Shown piece after piece: positions 1-21,674 of a stretch of 64,000 bases of DNA. The position numbers were made by a program, and so were the translations under genes. Below the pieces are notes generated by a model. The model worked only from the letters and a program-made list of their open reading frames with translations, was not told where the DNA came from and did not search any database. Source of the DNA: Paraspadella gotoi (Eukaryota > Chaetognatha); contig CM119267.1 of the NCBI GenBank assembly GCA_051294375.1, positions 24,935,783 to 24,999,782 of the forward strand, in the 5' to 3' direction. The first letter of the stretch is position 1, and each line of letters opens with the position of its first letter.

Positions 1-550
1 ATTGAAAAACAAATAAATTAATTGGCTAAAAAAAAATAGAAACCATAAGAGAAAATTCGTCCTTTCCTTTGAAAGGCGATGAATCTCGGAAAGAAAGCAA
101 CAGGGGCTGTCTCTCTCGTCCAGGAAAACGAAAGTCTTAAAGGGGTCCTCGCGTTTATTGTCGCAGTATCCCCCGTATTGGTCGGTGTCGATGTCTTTGA
201 AGATAGGGAACGGCATGTAGTAGTCCAGGACTAAGATCCAAAAATGAGGGGGGAAAAAAAAGTCGATTTTCTCTAATTAGGTGAAGAGTGAAAAGAGCGA
301 ACTCACCCGCGCACCGCATGCATTGAATGATGGGAAATTTGAGAGGCTGCACGCCCCACCACTTGCGGAGTTCGGCCGGCTTCACCGCTCCCTTCACGAT
401 TCGGACGACCTCGACTTTGTAGTGGCAGCGATCAAATTTGAAGGGATTAGAGTCGGAGGAAGAAGAAGATGAGATTAAAAGGAAAAAAGAGAGGATGAAG
501 AGGAAAAGAAGTGGATTCTTCGAGAGAAACGGAGAAGTGTCGGAGTTCAT
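1..550 (-). CDS. Small secreted protein, partial (runs off the left edge)
   Basis: Exon 1 is 307-550, beginning at an ATG (548-550). It encodes a hydrophobic signal peptide (LFLFILSFFLLISS) and then a mature part with a few cysteines. It ends at a consensus donor, G|GTGAGT, in phase 1. A pyrimidine-rich acceptor at 231-232 opens a second exon (…-230) in the matching phase, giving residues such as MPFPIFKDID and QYGGYCDN; this frame stays open to the window edge. The hydrophobic stretch translated near positions 1-45 may already be intron, so the true 3' limit is unknown. I do not recognise the family. Secretion is inferred from the signal peptide only. The second exon is supported by phase and an acceptor, not by homology. 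Confidence 0.5.
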
Positions 551-1036
551 GACTCGCGTTGTCTAGACTGAACCTGAAACGAGCGAATGGATAGCAAAGT
601 AGAGCAACGATAGTTACTTGCCAACGTTAAATCACAATTCACTAGCGTTCAAAGTTAACAAAATTTATTATTCTCTTTCAAACTTGTAAACCTTAAATCT
701 AAAAATGAATGCTGCGAATGCACTGTCTACATCTTAGATAAAATGATTGAATCCATTTTCTACTCGAAATACATTTGCTAATCAAAAAGTAAGCAACGTA
801 AATACAATATAGCTAAACAAAAAAAACAAAAACAAAAATATCACGAAGGACTTTCATTAAATTAAGAACGAATGCCAAAGATATCAAATATTTCTTTTTA
901 AAGTTAAATGTCTCAACGAGAATTAAAATTGTTCAACATCCAGGGGGGAAAAGAAAAGAGAAGAGATTGGAGGCGCCTTTTCGAACGGAGAAACGCGGAT
1001 TTCTTAGAAATTGTATTGAAATCATTAAAAACTCAA
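551..1036. other. Intergenic AT-rich DNA between DBT and the left-edge gene
   Basis: No open frame or structured repeat was seen. The stretch must hold the DBT 3' UTR and the promoter of the left-edge gene, both transcribed leftwards. I could not fix either boundary. Confidence 0.5.
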
Positions 1037-4000
1037 TTATTTCAAGTCGAGAATCAATGTTGACGGATTTTCCAAATAACTTTTCCATAAATTGGAGAAT
1101 CTCGCCACCGTCGCTCCGTCCAACACCCTGAATAGGTCGGAGGGGGGGCGGAAGGTCGGAGTGAATTAACGAAGTGAAAAAGTCACTGAAAATCCTGTAA
1201 GATGTGAAGAGATACTCGCCTGTGATCCGCCGACCAACTAATTTGCATCACGTGAGCCGCTTTCACGTTTCCCTCTGCGTCGAATCGAGGCAGAGTCTAA
1301 AGCCGAAAAAAAAAATCTTAAAAGCATAAGGATCGTCGCAATCGCATAAGAAAAATCTGGATTGATGACAAATTTTGATACTAAAAAAATCAAATTTGAA
1401 AAAAGAAAATTAATTTATAAACAGAAAGAAAAAAAAAGAATAATATATATAAAACAGTAAAATAACTTATTTTCGAGATAATTTTTAGCAAGTGCTAAGT
1501 TTGGAGAGACATTATTGAAGGTACTTTTGTTTTAGCATTAGCAAGCAGTTTGATCGAATGCGACCTCAACATTCCCAGACAAAAGACAAAGTGAAACTTG
1601 AATCAGACTGACGAAGTGAAGTAAAGACTAAAGTGAAGTAAAATGAAGTAAAGTAAAATAATAAAGTAAATATATATTAAAAAAAAAATATTATTCTAAT
1701 TGATATTTAGAAAAAAAATCCACAAAAATCTCGGATATAAATTTGGGAATAAATGGCGATAATAAAAGTTTTTAGAGAGAAAAAATTAATCAGAGAGAGA
1801 GAAAGAAGCCAAATCATTTTCAGCAGCAGAGGCACCCAGAAAAAAAGAAAGAAATCAAAAGGCAGCAGCAGAAGCAGCAGGAGAAAAAAGAGAAAAAGAA
1901 AGAGCCCCTGCAGAGCCAGCTGCAGACTCAAAAGGCAGCAGCAGCAGGAGAAAAGAGAGAAAAAGAATAAGCCCCTGCAGAACCAGCTGCAGACTCGTTT
2001 TTTTTCCCTTTCTTTATGAATCAGTGAATAGGGAAAAGAGAGAGGGAGAGAGACATGTAATTAAAAGAGAAAAGAGAGAGAGAAAGAAATATGAAAATAA
2101 AAGAGAGAAAATTTGTTTGTTTTGATAAAACGTAAACAAAACATATTTAATAACTGTCCAGACTCAATTTTAAGCACATCGATGATGAGAAGCTGTATAT
2201 AATTTTCAGCTTCATACACCCAAATTTAATCATAAAAAAGGCGATCTATAATTTGGAACGCCGACAACAATGACGACGACGACAACGCCACTTATGCGCA
2301 AAAGTGTTACAATATCGTCGAAAACGCTAAGCGATTGCGACGATAAAAACACTTTAATAATATTTATTAAATATGAGGAAGATTAACTAATAATTATCCA
2401 AGGGTATAACCTGAATCTTCCCGATGGCGCCGATGAAAACCTCGGGTGGGAGGATGATGGGTTTGGCGTAAGTGCCACCAATGGAACCGATGTTGGACAA
2501 GGACATCGTGCCGCCGCTTAAATCCGCGCTGCCGAGTTTCCCCGCGCTGCCCAAAGCCTCGAAAAAACGGGGAATTTGTTTCAAATCGTAACGTTGAAGA
2601 GAGAAACTATAACGTCATTAAGAGAGAGAAACTATAAAGTCATTGGCTACTGTCAATTGGCCAGTGTTGTCAAATCTAACCTTGCACTCATGCGGACTGA
2701 TAAAAAAGTACTGATTTTAAAAACTTTATTATCTTCGCGATTTAAAAAAAGGGAGAGAGAAACTATATTTGACACAGCAATATACAATATGCATTATGTA
2801 AGTAGGCACAAGAGCATCACTTTTGTCCAAATATCAGTTTCGCACCAACAATCTTGCGTTCTCTCCGACCCCCTCGAGTCCCAACCTGCAGCCTGTTGAG
2901 CTCGGCGGCGATCTCGAAAACGCTCAAGGACTGAACGTTCTTAACGTTGGGCACGAGGAGACCGTCGGGCGTGTCCATCGCAATGCCGATGTTGTGGGCG
3001 GCTGAAGGAAAAAGATGGAATGAATTCAATTCTCCCCATTGATCGAAACCTTAATTTCTTTAGCATCACGATCCAATTTCAATTCACCTTTGAATGTGAG
3101 ATTCTCGCATTTAGCGTCGACGTGACAATTGAGCGCCGGAAACTGCGTAAGCGCCAGCGACGCCGCCTTGACGAAGACGGGCATGTAGGAAAAGCTAACC
3201 CCGCGCGACGAGGCGAGAGACTGAGTAAGGGATTGTTGATGATAAAATATCATTAATTGGTTTTGTTATTTATCATTATGTTTTGCTTCAGCTCGAGAGC
3301 TCCCTCTCAGAGAATATATTTTTTTGCCTTTTTTTTACTTTTAGGTTGTCATAACTCATTGAGAAATAGAGATACAGGACCGACACATCAGTAAGCTCTC
3401 ATATCCACCAACCCCACCTTTAATTCCCCTCTAATGGCGACGAGGTGGGAGATGTCGATTTCATCGCTATAACCGAAATGCGGAATGGACAGCGCCGCCG
3501 CCATCGACTTCGCCATCGCCTTCTTTATTCCCTTTAACGGTTCCGTCCGGTCTTCGCCGACGGGAACTACCGCGCGAGCCGTAGTCGGTCGAGACGGCGC
3601 CAGCGCCGGCGTCCGCGCGGGGGCTGGGGCGGGAGCTCTCGAAACCGGTGGCGTTGGCGGCGGCGGGAGAATCTCGGAGAGAGAACTGACGCCGGCGTCT
3701 CTCTCCTCAACAAACCGCACGACGTCCTCCTTTAAAACGCGACCGTCTCTTCCGGTGCCAACGACGTCGCGAAGACGCACGCGATTCTCCATCGCAATGC
3801 GCCGAGTCGCCGGCGTGCACAGCACCTTCGAGCTCCGGGCGCCTTCGCGAATTTGCTCGATGGTGAAGAGATTGGAACTGGCGGACGGAGCGGCTTCTTG
3901 GGCCACTTCCGGGGGCGTATCCACGGCCTGGATCGAGAGAAAGATGTTAAAAAAATCTTAAAAGCATAAGGATCGTCGCAAAATGATAACATTCACGAAT

Positions 4001-4900
4001 GCGATGCCTAAAATTATAATTTTACGAGTTCAATCCTAATTCAATTTTTTTTTAAATAGAAACGCAGAGAGAGGGAGATGCCAAATTGTTTTCGGACGAA
4101 TCAGCAGAAGCAGCAAGAGAAAACTTTTTCATTGTCAAATAAACTGATCAGCAGACGCAGCCCCTGAGAAAAAAAAGAGAGAGAGAGAAAAAAAGAGATA
4201 GAGAAAAAAAAGAGAGAGAGAGAGAAAAAAATAATAAAGCACCGAGGAAAATTAAAGTTACATTTCTGAAAAAAAAGAAAAAGAAAAAAAAAAGAAGAAA
4301 TTTTTTTTTTTCAGTGGATAAGGCTGAAGAGTGCTATCCGCAACTTCTTTAACCCCCTCTTGCAGCCATGGAACGGGTCCTGGGCTTGGCAAAGGAGGAT
4401 TTAGCCTGCCGTCCAATTCTCCTCTTCCTCTTCTTTCCTCCTCCTGCCCCTCAGTATATTTTGTCTAGCGATACATTCTCTCGTTTCTACTCTTCGCGAA
4501 ATACACCATTATTTTCCCTCTATTTCTTCGCGCCTCCAATACCCCTCAAGTGACGCCCTCTTCGCGGCTCGACACCCTACTCCCCACGGATTAAGTTTCC
4601 TGTGCAAACCCTCAGCAAAAAAAAACGTGGAAATTCTATAAAAAAAAACTATCTTTCTTCACTAACAACCAAAAACAAACTCCCGTCTAAAAAAAAAAAA
4701 AACCCATTTTACAAAATAACTATTAAAATCACTACAAAGAAATAGCATAATTTTAGAAAGAAAATCCTACTTTATGTTAATTACATGATAACTTTCTCCT
4801 TTCTCTTCGCTCTTCGTCAACCGAAACTTGGAATTTTCAAAATCTAAACATCAAACTTTGAACCTGGCAACTAAAAACAAGATCGATTCAACTCTCTTTT

Positions 4901-4944
<44 letters not shown>

Positions 4945-7900
4945 ACTGAAAATGGTGAAAGTTGAGATTGGACTTTAACTTCTTAAACTTAAAGAAACGG
5001 AAATAGCAAGTCCCTTAATGTGGAATATAGAATAGACACTCCCTGAAAATGGCAGCAATCAACTTTAAAGATCCAATCAGTTCTGATGACCTCAAAGGAG
5101 AATATATTGGCATCTTGGAAAACCTGATGAATTTTTCTAAAAGATTGCATACTAATAATGCAAACCCACGAATTCTGGACAAGAATATAATGGATCTACT
5201 TACTTTGGTCCAGAATTCACATATGTCCCCTCTGACTTTAAAAACCCAAACTGTCTCCACCTCAACTCAAACCTATTTTACCCAAGCCAATGCTTCAACC
5301 CAGACCACAAAAACCAAGGCCAGTTGCAATCAATCTACTCAGACAAAATTTCCTCACTCAACCTCCTCTTCCCAAACTACCCAAATCGCCATCATTTCTG
5401 ATTCAGTTTCAACTCAAACCAATGTTGCCAAGACTGATTCTCAAGTGCAGACCAACTTACCAACTGTCAAAGACAAAGCTAAAAATGTAAAAACTCAAGC
5501 AGGAGATACTTCAGCTGGAAAAATCTAAGGAGAAACTTCATTTGAAAGAATCAACTGTGTCTTAAACGAGAATCAACACAAAAATCAAGCCTGCTCTTAT
5601 CAGTCTTCGGTCAAGAAATGGGAAACAAAATCAAGAAATGAAAGAACTGGACCCTGGAAAGAATACATGATCCCTCAAACCTGCGCTGAAAAAATCTATA
5701 TCCCCCCTCATAGACGTGTTCTTCAAGACCAAAGAAGGCAACCAGCTTTTGGAAAACGCAAAAATACTTACCCTAAACTGATGGAAATAGACTTACGACC
5801 ATGGTTGCGCCAGAAGTTTGCTGCATTTTTGGCTCAGACTTTACCATTGCCCTTTTTTTAAGAATCAATATCAGTCATGGTGCAGTGGCTTAACTTGTCA
5901 ATGACTGTGACATAAATTAAAAATAAACTTTAAATCATTTAAATAGCAGCTTTGATAAAAATAAAAAAGTTTTAGTTTGTGACTTCTCTCACTTTTTTAG
6001 TTCTGTGTCTTTGTTTTTTAGTCCAGAGGGAAGCATGACGATGTAATGCCACGCCATTGGGGGCCTGGACATTACATCTTGGTCAAGAAGGGGGACGCAG
6101 AGGAGGATTTAGCCTGCCGTCCAATTCTCCTCTTCCTCTTCTTCTTCTATCCTCCTCCTGCCCCTCAGTATATTTTGTCTAGCGATACATTCTCTCGTTT
6201 CTACTCTTCGCGAAATACACCATTATTTTCCCTCTATTTCTTCACGCCTTCAATACCCCTCAAGCTTGGAACCAAGGCGGCTTACGGCCGTCCTCACACT
6301 TCCTGGAGAAAGCGATGCCCTTTTTGTTCGCGTATAATTGTTTAGTTTCGTTTAGATCGATAGAACTCATTTGTTTCCGTTGAATATCTGAATTACTCTT
6401 CCCCGCGATCAGCTGTTATGAGAGCTAACGAACGAGCGTGTTTCAGTTTTATCTTTCACAAGTCTTTTACTCTCAATTCAAAACACGTGTAAAAATGAAA
6501 AGGAAAATACTTTAGATAATGTTTTGTGCTAAGCTGCCAATGTTTTATTCTCTATTCTGGAACCCAAATTGAAGGTTAGTTTACATTGGATTATATTGAT
6601 TGTACTTAGGTTATATATGTTACTTATAAGTTTAAGGTTTAAAGTTTATACTATTTAGCATTGTCTATTTTTTGTAGTTTTAACCCACACTCACACTTGC
6701 CCATCTACTTGAACCTCCTTCTTGCCTACCTGTCCTTCTACATTGCTTACATGAATATTTGTACTGAGATTGGAAATTGTATTATCTCAAAATGTGGTTA
6801 CTATTTCTGCTTTATTACATGGTTCTAAGAATATAAGGTTATAGTTAAGGTGTTTTACATGTTAGAACTGTTTGTTTTTCCAAAGATACTTGTTTGAGAG
6901 TAGTTGAACACGGATTTGAATTCAATAATTAATTAGGGCAAAATTAGGGCACTCTAGAAGAATAGAGATGAAACTTAGACTTGTTTTATTTGCGATAATC
7001 TCGGATTATCTAGGTCGCGCGTTAAGAAGCGCTTCACTTCCCGCAGAGTAGGTACCGGGTTGGGATTGAATACGGTACCTAGTGGTCATGAGCTGATGGC
7101 TTTACTAAATGAGCCACCGGGTCACGACTGAAGGTGTCATGCTTATAGGCAGGGTGAACCTTGGCAATGCCCGACTACACATATTCCTCGTTCACCTCCG
7201 ATGAGCCCGTGAGGTCGACGGCCTCGTCGACGAGCTCGATGTCGACGAGAGGTTTGCCCACCATCGCCGTGGCGTCGACGTCGTGGTGGATCTTGGCAAT
7301 GCGACCGTCGTAGCGACTCGTGATCGTCACCGACGCCTTGTCGCTCTGAACTTCGCAGATGGAATCGAACTGGTGAACTTCGTCGCCTACGTTCACGTAC
7401 CTAAGAAAAGAGGCGGATCATTGGCAGAATTAAGAAAGATGTTTTTTTTTGTTTTGTGTTTTCTTTTCTGAAAAGAAAACAGATCAAACAAATGATTGCA
7501 GGAATGGTTGCAAAAAATTCATATTTAAACAATAATAGTGAACCAAAAAGAAGAAATTTATAAAAAATCCAAGATTTAGTCTTCAGATAGTTTGTCTGTC
7601 ATAAACTATGTAAGAGATGATTATTTAATAAGATCTTAAATGAGATTGAATCTCTCAATCTCATTTACATATTGCAGTATTAAATCTAAATGTGTCTAAT
7701 TTCATTTTGGATTTTGATATAACATACCCTCGTATAACTACACATTCCTGGAGGATCCGCCTAAAACCGTGAAGACTTACCATTCCTTGACGACGACCTC
7801 TCGAATGCCTTCGCCGATGTCCGACAGATTGAACTGCACGACGGCGGATCGAGCGGAAGAAACCGAAATTCCTCGCGTCCAGCGTTGCCGGCACGAAGCT

Positions 7901-8076
7901 TGATACGCCGCAGAGCCGCGCCAAGAGTCGGCGTCGACGCCGGGTCGATGGAAGGCGGAATGAGAGAAGAAGCGTTCGTGAGCGAAGGAGGAGGATGATA
8001 AAGGGTTGAGTTTTAGCAGAGATCGATAAAGGGGGACGGAGGATCGACGACAACAGCGCCAAAGCGGATTCGCCAT
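1037..8076 (-). CDS. DBT: Lipoamide acyltransferase (E2) of branched-chain alpha-ketoacid dehydrogenase
   Basis: Mitochondrial E2 core enzyme that passes acyl groups from a lipoyl arm to CoA in Val/Leu/Ile breakdown. Exons (minus order): 7781-8076, 7196-7400, 3418-3927, 3088-3220, 2886-3001, 2411-2557, 1220-1296, 1037-1127; about 524 aa (human about 482). Seen: an Arg/Ser-rich presequence; a lipoyl domain with EVQSDKASV (lipoyl Lys about 120); the peripheral-subunit-binding domain ([15 protein letters not shown]); a Pro/Ala linker; the catalytic domain ([32 protein letters not shown]); and the active-site SWSADHRVLDG, with His about 494 and Asp about 498. The last intron (1128-1219) has a GC donor (AG|GCGAGT) and splits the active-site Arg codon. 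The exon 2 donor is ambiguous: 7196 (GAG|GTGAAC) is preferred to 7181. Intron 2 (3.3 kb) and intron 6 carry transposons. Confidence 0.97.
1316..2344 (+). mobile_element. HINE-like element, copy 1 (full length), in DBT intron 6
   Basis: It starts TCTTAAAAGCATAAGG, followed by the sub-terminal repeat ATCGTCGCAATCGC (1332-1345). It ends with a hairpin (2314-2344) whose 3' arm, GCGATTGCGACGAT, is the inverse of that repeat. It carries two units of a minisatellite rich in CAGCAG and GCCCCTGCAGAGCCAGC; apparent reading frames through it are repeat artefacts. The element makes up most of the 1,114-bp intron and begins 19 bp upstream of the acceptor of exon 7. Offset inverted repeats, a terminal hairpin and internal tandem repeats are the described layout of non-autonomous Helentrons (HINE/DINE-like); that assignment is inference. 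Confidence 0.75.
3956..4320 (+). mobile_element. HINE-like element, copy 2 (internally deleted, no 3' end)
   Basis: It has the conserved 5' end (TCTTAAAAGCATAAGG then ATCGTCGCA) but jumps directly to an internal block (AAATGATAACATTCACGAATG) found in the middle of full copies. The minisatellite has collapsed into GA-rich sequence, and I find no terminal hairpin. It begins 28 bp upstream of DBT exon 3, so it lies next to that exon's splice acceptor. The right limit is approximate. Confidence 0.6.
4904..4940. repeat. (CT)n microsatellite
   Basis: About 18 uninterrupted CT units upstream of the TQT-rich ORF, inside DBT intron 2. Confidence 0.9.
5049..5861 (+). pseudogene. TQT-repeat ORF of an unclassified element, with one in-frame stop
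   Basis: The ATG at 5049 has a reasonable context (GAAAATGG). The frame encodes 159 residues, meets TAA at 5526-5528, then stays open in the same frame for about 110 more codons to 5861, so it looks like one 270-codon ORF broken by a single stop. The first part has a helical N-terminus and then a Ser/Thr/Gln tract with repeated TQT motifs (KTQT, STSTQT, ASTQT, QSTQT, VSTQTN, VQTN). TQT is the anchor of dynein light chain LC8 ligands, so multivalent LC8 binding is possible but unproven. The second part is basic ([15 protein letters not shown]). No family was recognised. It may be an ORF1-type protein of the element around it, or a decayed gene. Confidence 0.5.
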
Positions 8077-8980
8077 TTTTTAGTTTCTTTTTTTCGCTTT
8101 TTATGATCGAGAATGAAATTTCCCCGGGAAGCGTCGAAGAAAGTCCATAACAAAAAAATTAAATAAATTTCTATAAAATATAATCGTATTAACCACAAAA
8201 AAAGGGCGATTATTATCTTTAACAATCTTTTATGAAAAGCAAATCAACACCCGCGGTGATATAATATCGTTAATAAACCTCTTTTTTTTTCGGATAATAA
8301 TTAAATAATTATTGCCGTTGATACTTGGTAAGCTGGACGGTGAGAAAGATCACTCGCCAGATACTTAAACTATAAATCACAGTCAAAGAGTGCGCGCCTT
8401 ACATGGTTCAGCCATGTAGTCTTACGAACGACGTATAACCATAACGGTCAATCCAAAAAAATTGGACTCGTCTTGAAATTAAACCTAGAGACCTAAAATA
8501 ACAGAGCAGATTTCAACTACTGTATGTAAATTAGATCGACCTCCACCATGACTAGAGATATTTGTTTTTCCTGTAGATTTGGATCTTGCTCACTCAGAAC
8601 AAAGTCTATTAATGATTAATTAATTCTTTATAAATATTTCATCACTCGGAACCAAGTGCTTTTAATTTTTAGTTCATTGTGAATCATTTTAATCAGGGTT
8701 AGTGTTATACTTCTTTCCAGAGCTTTCTAACAACTAAACTTGCTGCCCACTGAGAAAAAAAGCACTAATATATTGTCTCGACGGAAAGACAAAAAAGTTT
8801 CGCATTTGGGATCGAACTGCGACGGATGAGAAATGGATGGATCTGTTGAATCACGAACCACGCGGAAATCAAGAGAACCCATAAATCGAAACCGTAACGA
8901 ATCAAGCACCATTAAAAAATCAAAAAACTGGCGATGGTTCGAGCCAAGAGACGGATTCCACCCCCTACCCCCCAAACGCT
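8077..8980. other. Intergenic region between Vps34 and DBT
   Basis: 904 bp between the Vps34 stop and the DBT start, both on the minus strand. It should contain the Vps34 3' UTR and the DBT promoter. No other gene or transposon end was identified. Confidence 0.6.
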
Positions 8981-19594
<10,614 letters not shown>

Positions 19595-19651
19595 GTTTTC
19601 GTTGTTGTTACGGTTGTTGTTGTTGTTGTTTGATTCGGAGACGATTAACAT

Positions 19652-20571
19652 TGCAGAGTTCTGATTCTTAGCAGCGTCCACTCGATTCTCATTGTTCCCG
19701 ACTTCAAATCAAATAAATAATTACGAGTACAAAACAGATATAATCAGAGTCTGAAACAGAAAAAAGTATAAAAAAATAAAAAAATATCGGCAAGCGGTTG
19801 GAATTTTGATATAACGTGATTTGTTGAAAAGTAGATGATAAATAAATTGAAAACAAAATTAAAAAGTGAATTGAATTGACTCGAATTCATTCAGGGACGT
19901 AAAATCTGAATTATTGATCATAGTGAAAAAAAATATTTTAAGGCTGATAGACTCAGTGAGACTAAATATGGTGACTACTGACTAGTGACAAAAATAAAAA
20001 AGACAAAACGAGGTAAGAAAAGACAATTTCAAGTATTTCTCCTTTTTTAAACCATAAGCTACCATAAGATACGTTAATAAAAATGGAAACAAATCGACGG
20101 AAGAGAGGCCAAATAGTTGAGCAATATACGTATCACAAAAAGAGAAAAATAATCCGCCCTGAGAGCCGGCTACGATATTCAATAAGGAGGAACAAGGTGA
20201 AAACTACGAGTTCTGTAATATAAATAACGTTAGAGCAACTCTGAGAGATAACAAAATTCAAAAAAAATTTAAAATTTTATTTATTGTTATACTGTGCTGA
20301 ACTAGTAAAAAAAGTGATAATAAACATTGATATGTATATGATGAACAAATCAAATTTGTATTAAAAAACTCCTAATGACAAAAAGTGATAAATTTTGGTC
20401 CGCCTTAGTATTCAACAACCACTATCTGTGAATTATAAATAGCACCTTTTTCAATAAAAATACTAATCACCGAATAAAAATATCACAATCCTTAAATGAG
20501 ACAAGTTAATTTGGCTCCATCTTCATTGTAAATAAATTGCAGATACTTGATCGTATGGTAAAACTCATTAA
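19652..20571. other. Vps34 upstream region
   Basis: AT-rich. It should contain the Vps34 promoter and 5' UTR. No convincing TATA box or initiator could be singled out, and no ORF looks coding. Confidence 0.4.
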
Positions 20572-21210
20572 AGAAGGCTTCATATTAGAAAATGCTCTTT
20601 CGCTTTTTCGAACCGAGAATCGGTTCTGACCAAATCACTGAACCAAATTTGATACGATTTTGCGTACAGTATCTCAATGGCTAGTGTACAAATGGAACTA
20701 TCGAGGCGATTTTCAATATTTTACCCCTGAGCTATGATACAGGGCCATGGGGGTTCACCCCAGGGGAGCAAAAAATGACCTTTTTTAAAAAAAAAAGATA
20801 AATTTTTTTGTGGGTTATTTTGCATTTGTCTTAACTTTGTAGAGAACCGATTTTTTAAAAAAATTTCAAAAATTTAAAATGATTTTTCTTCTTTGAACAT
20901 TGTTAGTGCATCAATCAGGAGGTTCATGCCAGCTTTCGTTAGGAGAGCAAAAATTAGTTCTAATGATGGACTGATGAACTATGTTCATGATCCTGGAAAT
21001 AGGGCAAAAATTTGTTTTTCACAATAATAGATAAAATGTTCGGGATAAAAAAATTAACAAATTTTGAAAAAAAAGCTTGTCCATTTTTTGCCCCTCGATA
21101 GTCCCGTTTCTATTTGCCATATGTGTTGATCCATGTCGGTCTAGTAGTTTGATCGGAACCGATTCTCGGTTCCAAAAAACGAAAGAGCATTTTATAATAT
21201 GAAGCCTTCT
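20572..21210. mobile_element. MITE-C with about 65-bp terminal inverted repeats
   Basis: The left end AGAAGGCTTCATATTAGAAA…CTCTTTCG and the right end CGAAAGAGCATTTTATAATA…GAAGCCTTCT are imperfect inverses and include a shared GAACCGAGAATCGGTTC palindrome. It is about 640 bp, AT-rich and non-coding. A single copy lies here, between Vps34 and the SDR pair. Confidence 0.8.
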
Positions 21211-21674
21211 GTATTTTGTCGCAATTTTTCCAATAGGAATGGGTTAAGAGTCTTGGATTGATTAATCAAGCATGAGAATCGAATTAACTACGATTATTTA
21301 TTCGAAAGCAGAATGATTTACAAAAATCAAAAAATTAGCCAATGTCAAGGTAAAATCGGAATAGAACGTAAAAATGAGGGAAGAAAATTTTATCATTAAA
21401 ATCTCTATCAGCTGATCACCTCAATCTCTAACTCTTCTTATCTCTCTAATCTAAGACTTCCTCGGTCCACTCCAACTTCCCTTCTCCCATTCATCTCCTT
21501 GCCCGATTCTTCACTACAACTTTGCTCTATTCCCAGAAATTCTTCCTCCACAATGACTTCATCACTTTACTTGCCAGAATCTCTTGGCTCTACTTCCACT
21601 CGGTCTCTTCAAAACTTCGCTCCACTCCTAGAACTTCAACATGGATGTCCTTCCTCTATATTCCTTTCTCCCAT

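Larger units (their letters stand above)
4394..6264 (+). mobile_element. Unclassified element bounded by about 160-bp direct repeats
   Basis: A block at 4394-4550 recurs in the same orientation at 6102-6264 with few differences (GGAGGATTTAGCCTGCCG … ACCCCTCAAG). Between the copies are a long (CT)n tract (about 4904-4940), an ORF rich in TQT motifs (5049-5861) and AT-rich sequence. The layout resembles a small LTR-bounded element, or a duplication around an insertion. No reverse transcriptase, integrase or transposase was seen. It lies in DBT intron 2 on the opposite strand. Confidence 0.45.

Noticed and set aside
1753-2019. Basic Ser/Arg/Gln-rich ORF (and similar ones at 39251-39520, 45611-45833, 53239-53442, 54501-54770)
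   Set aside because: All are translations of the HINE minisatellite in whichever frame is open; units differ between copies and no conserved start exists.
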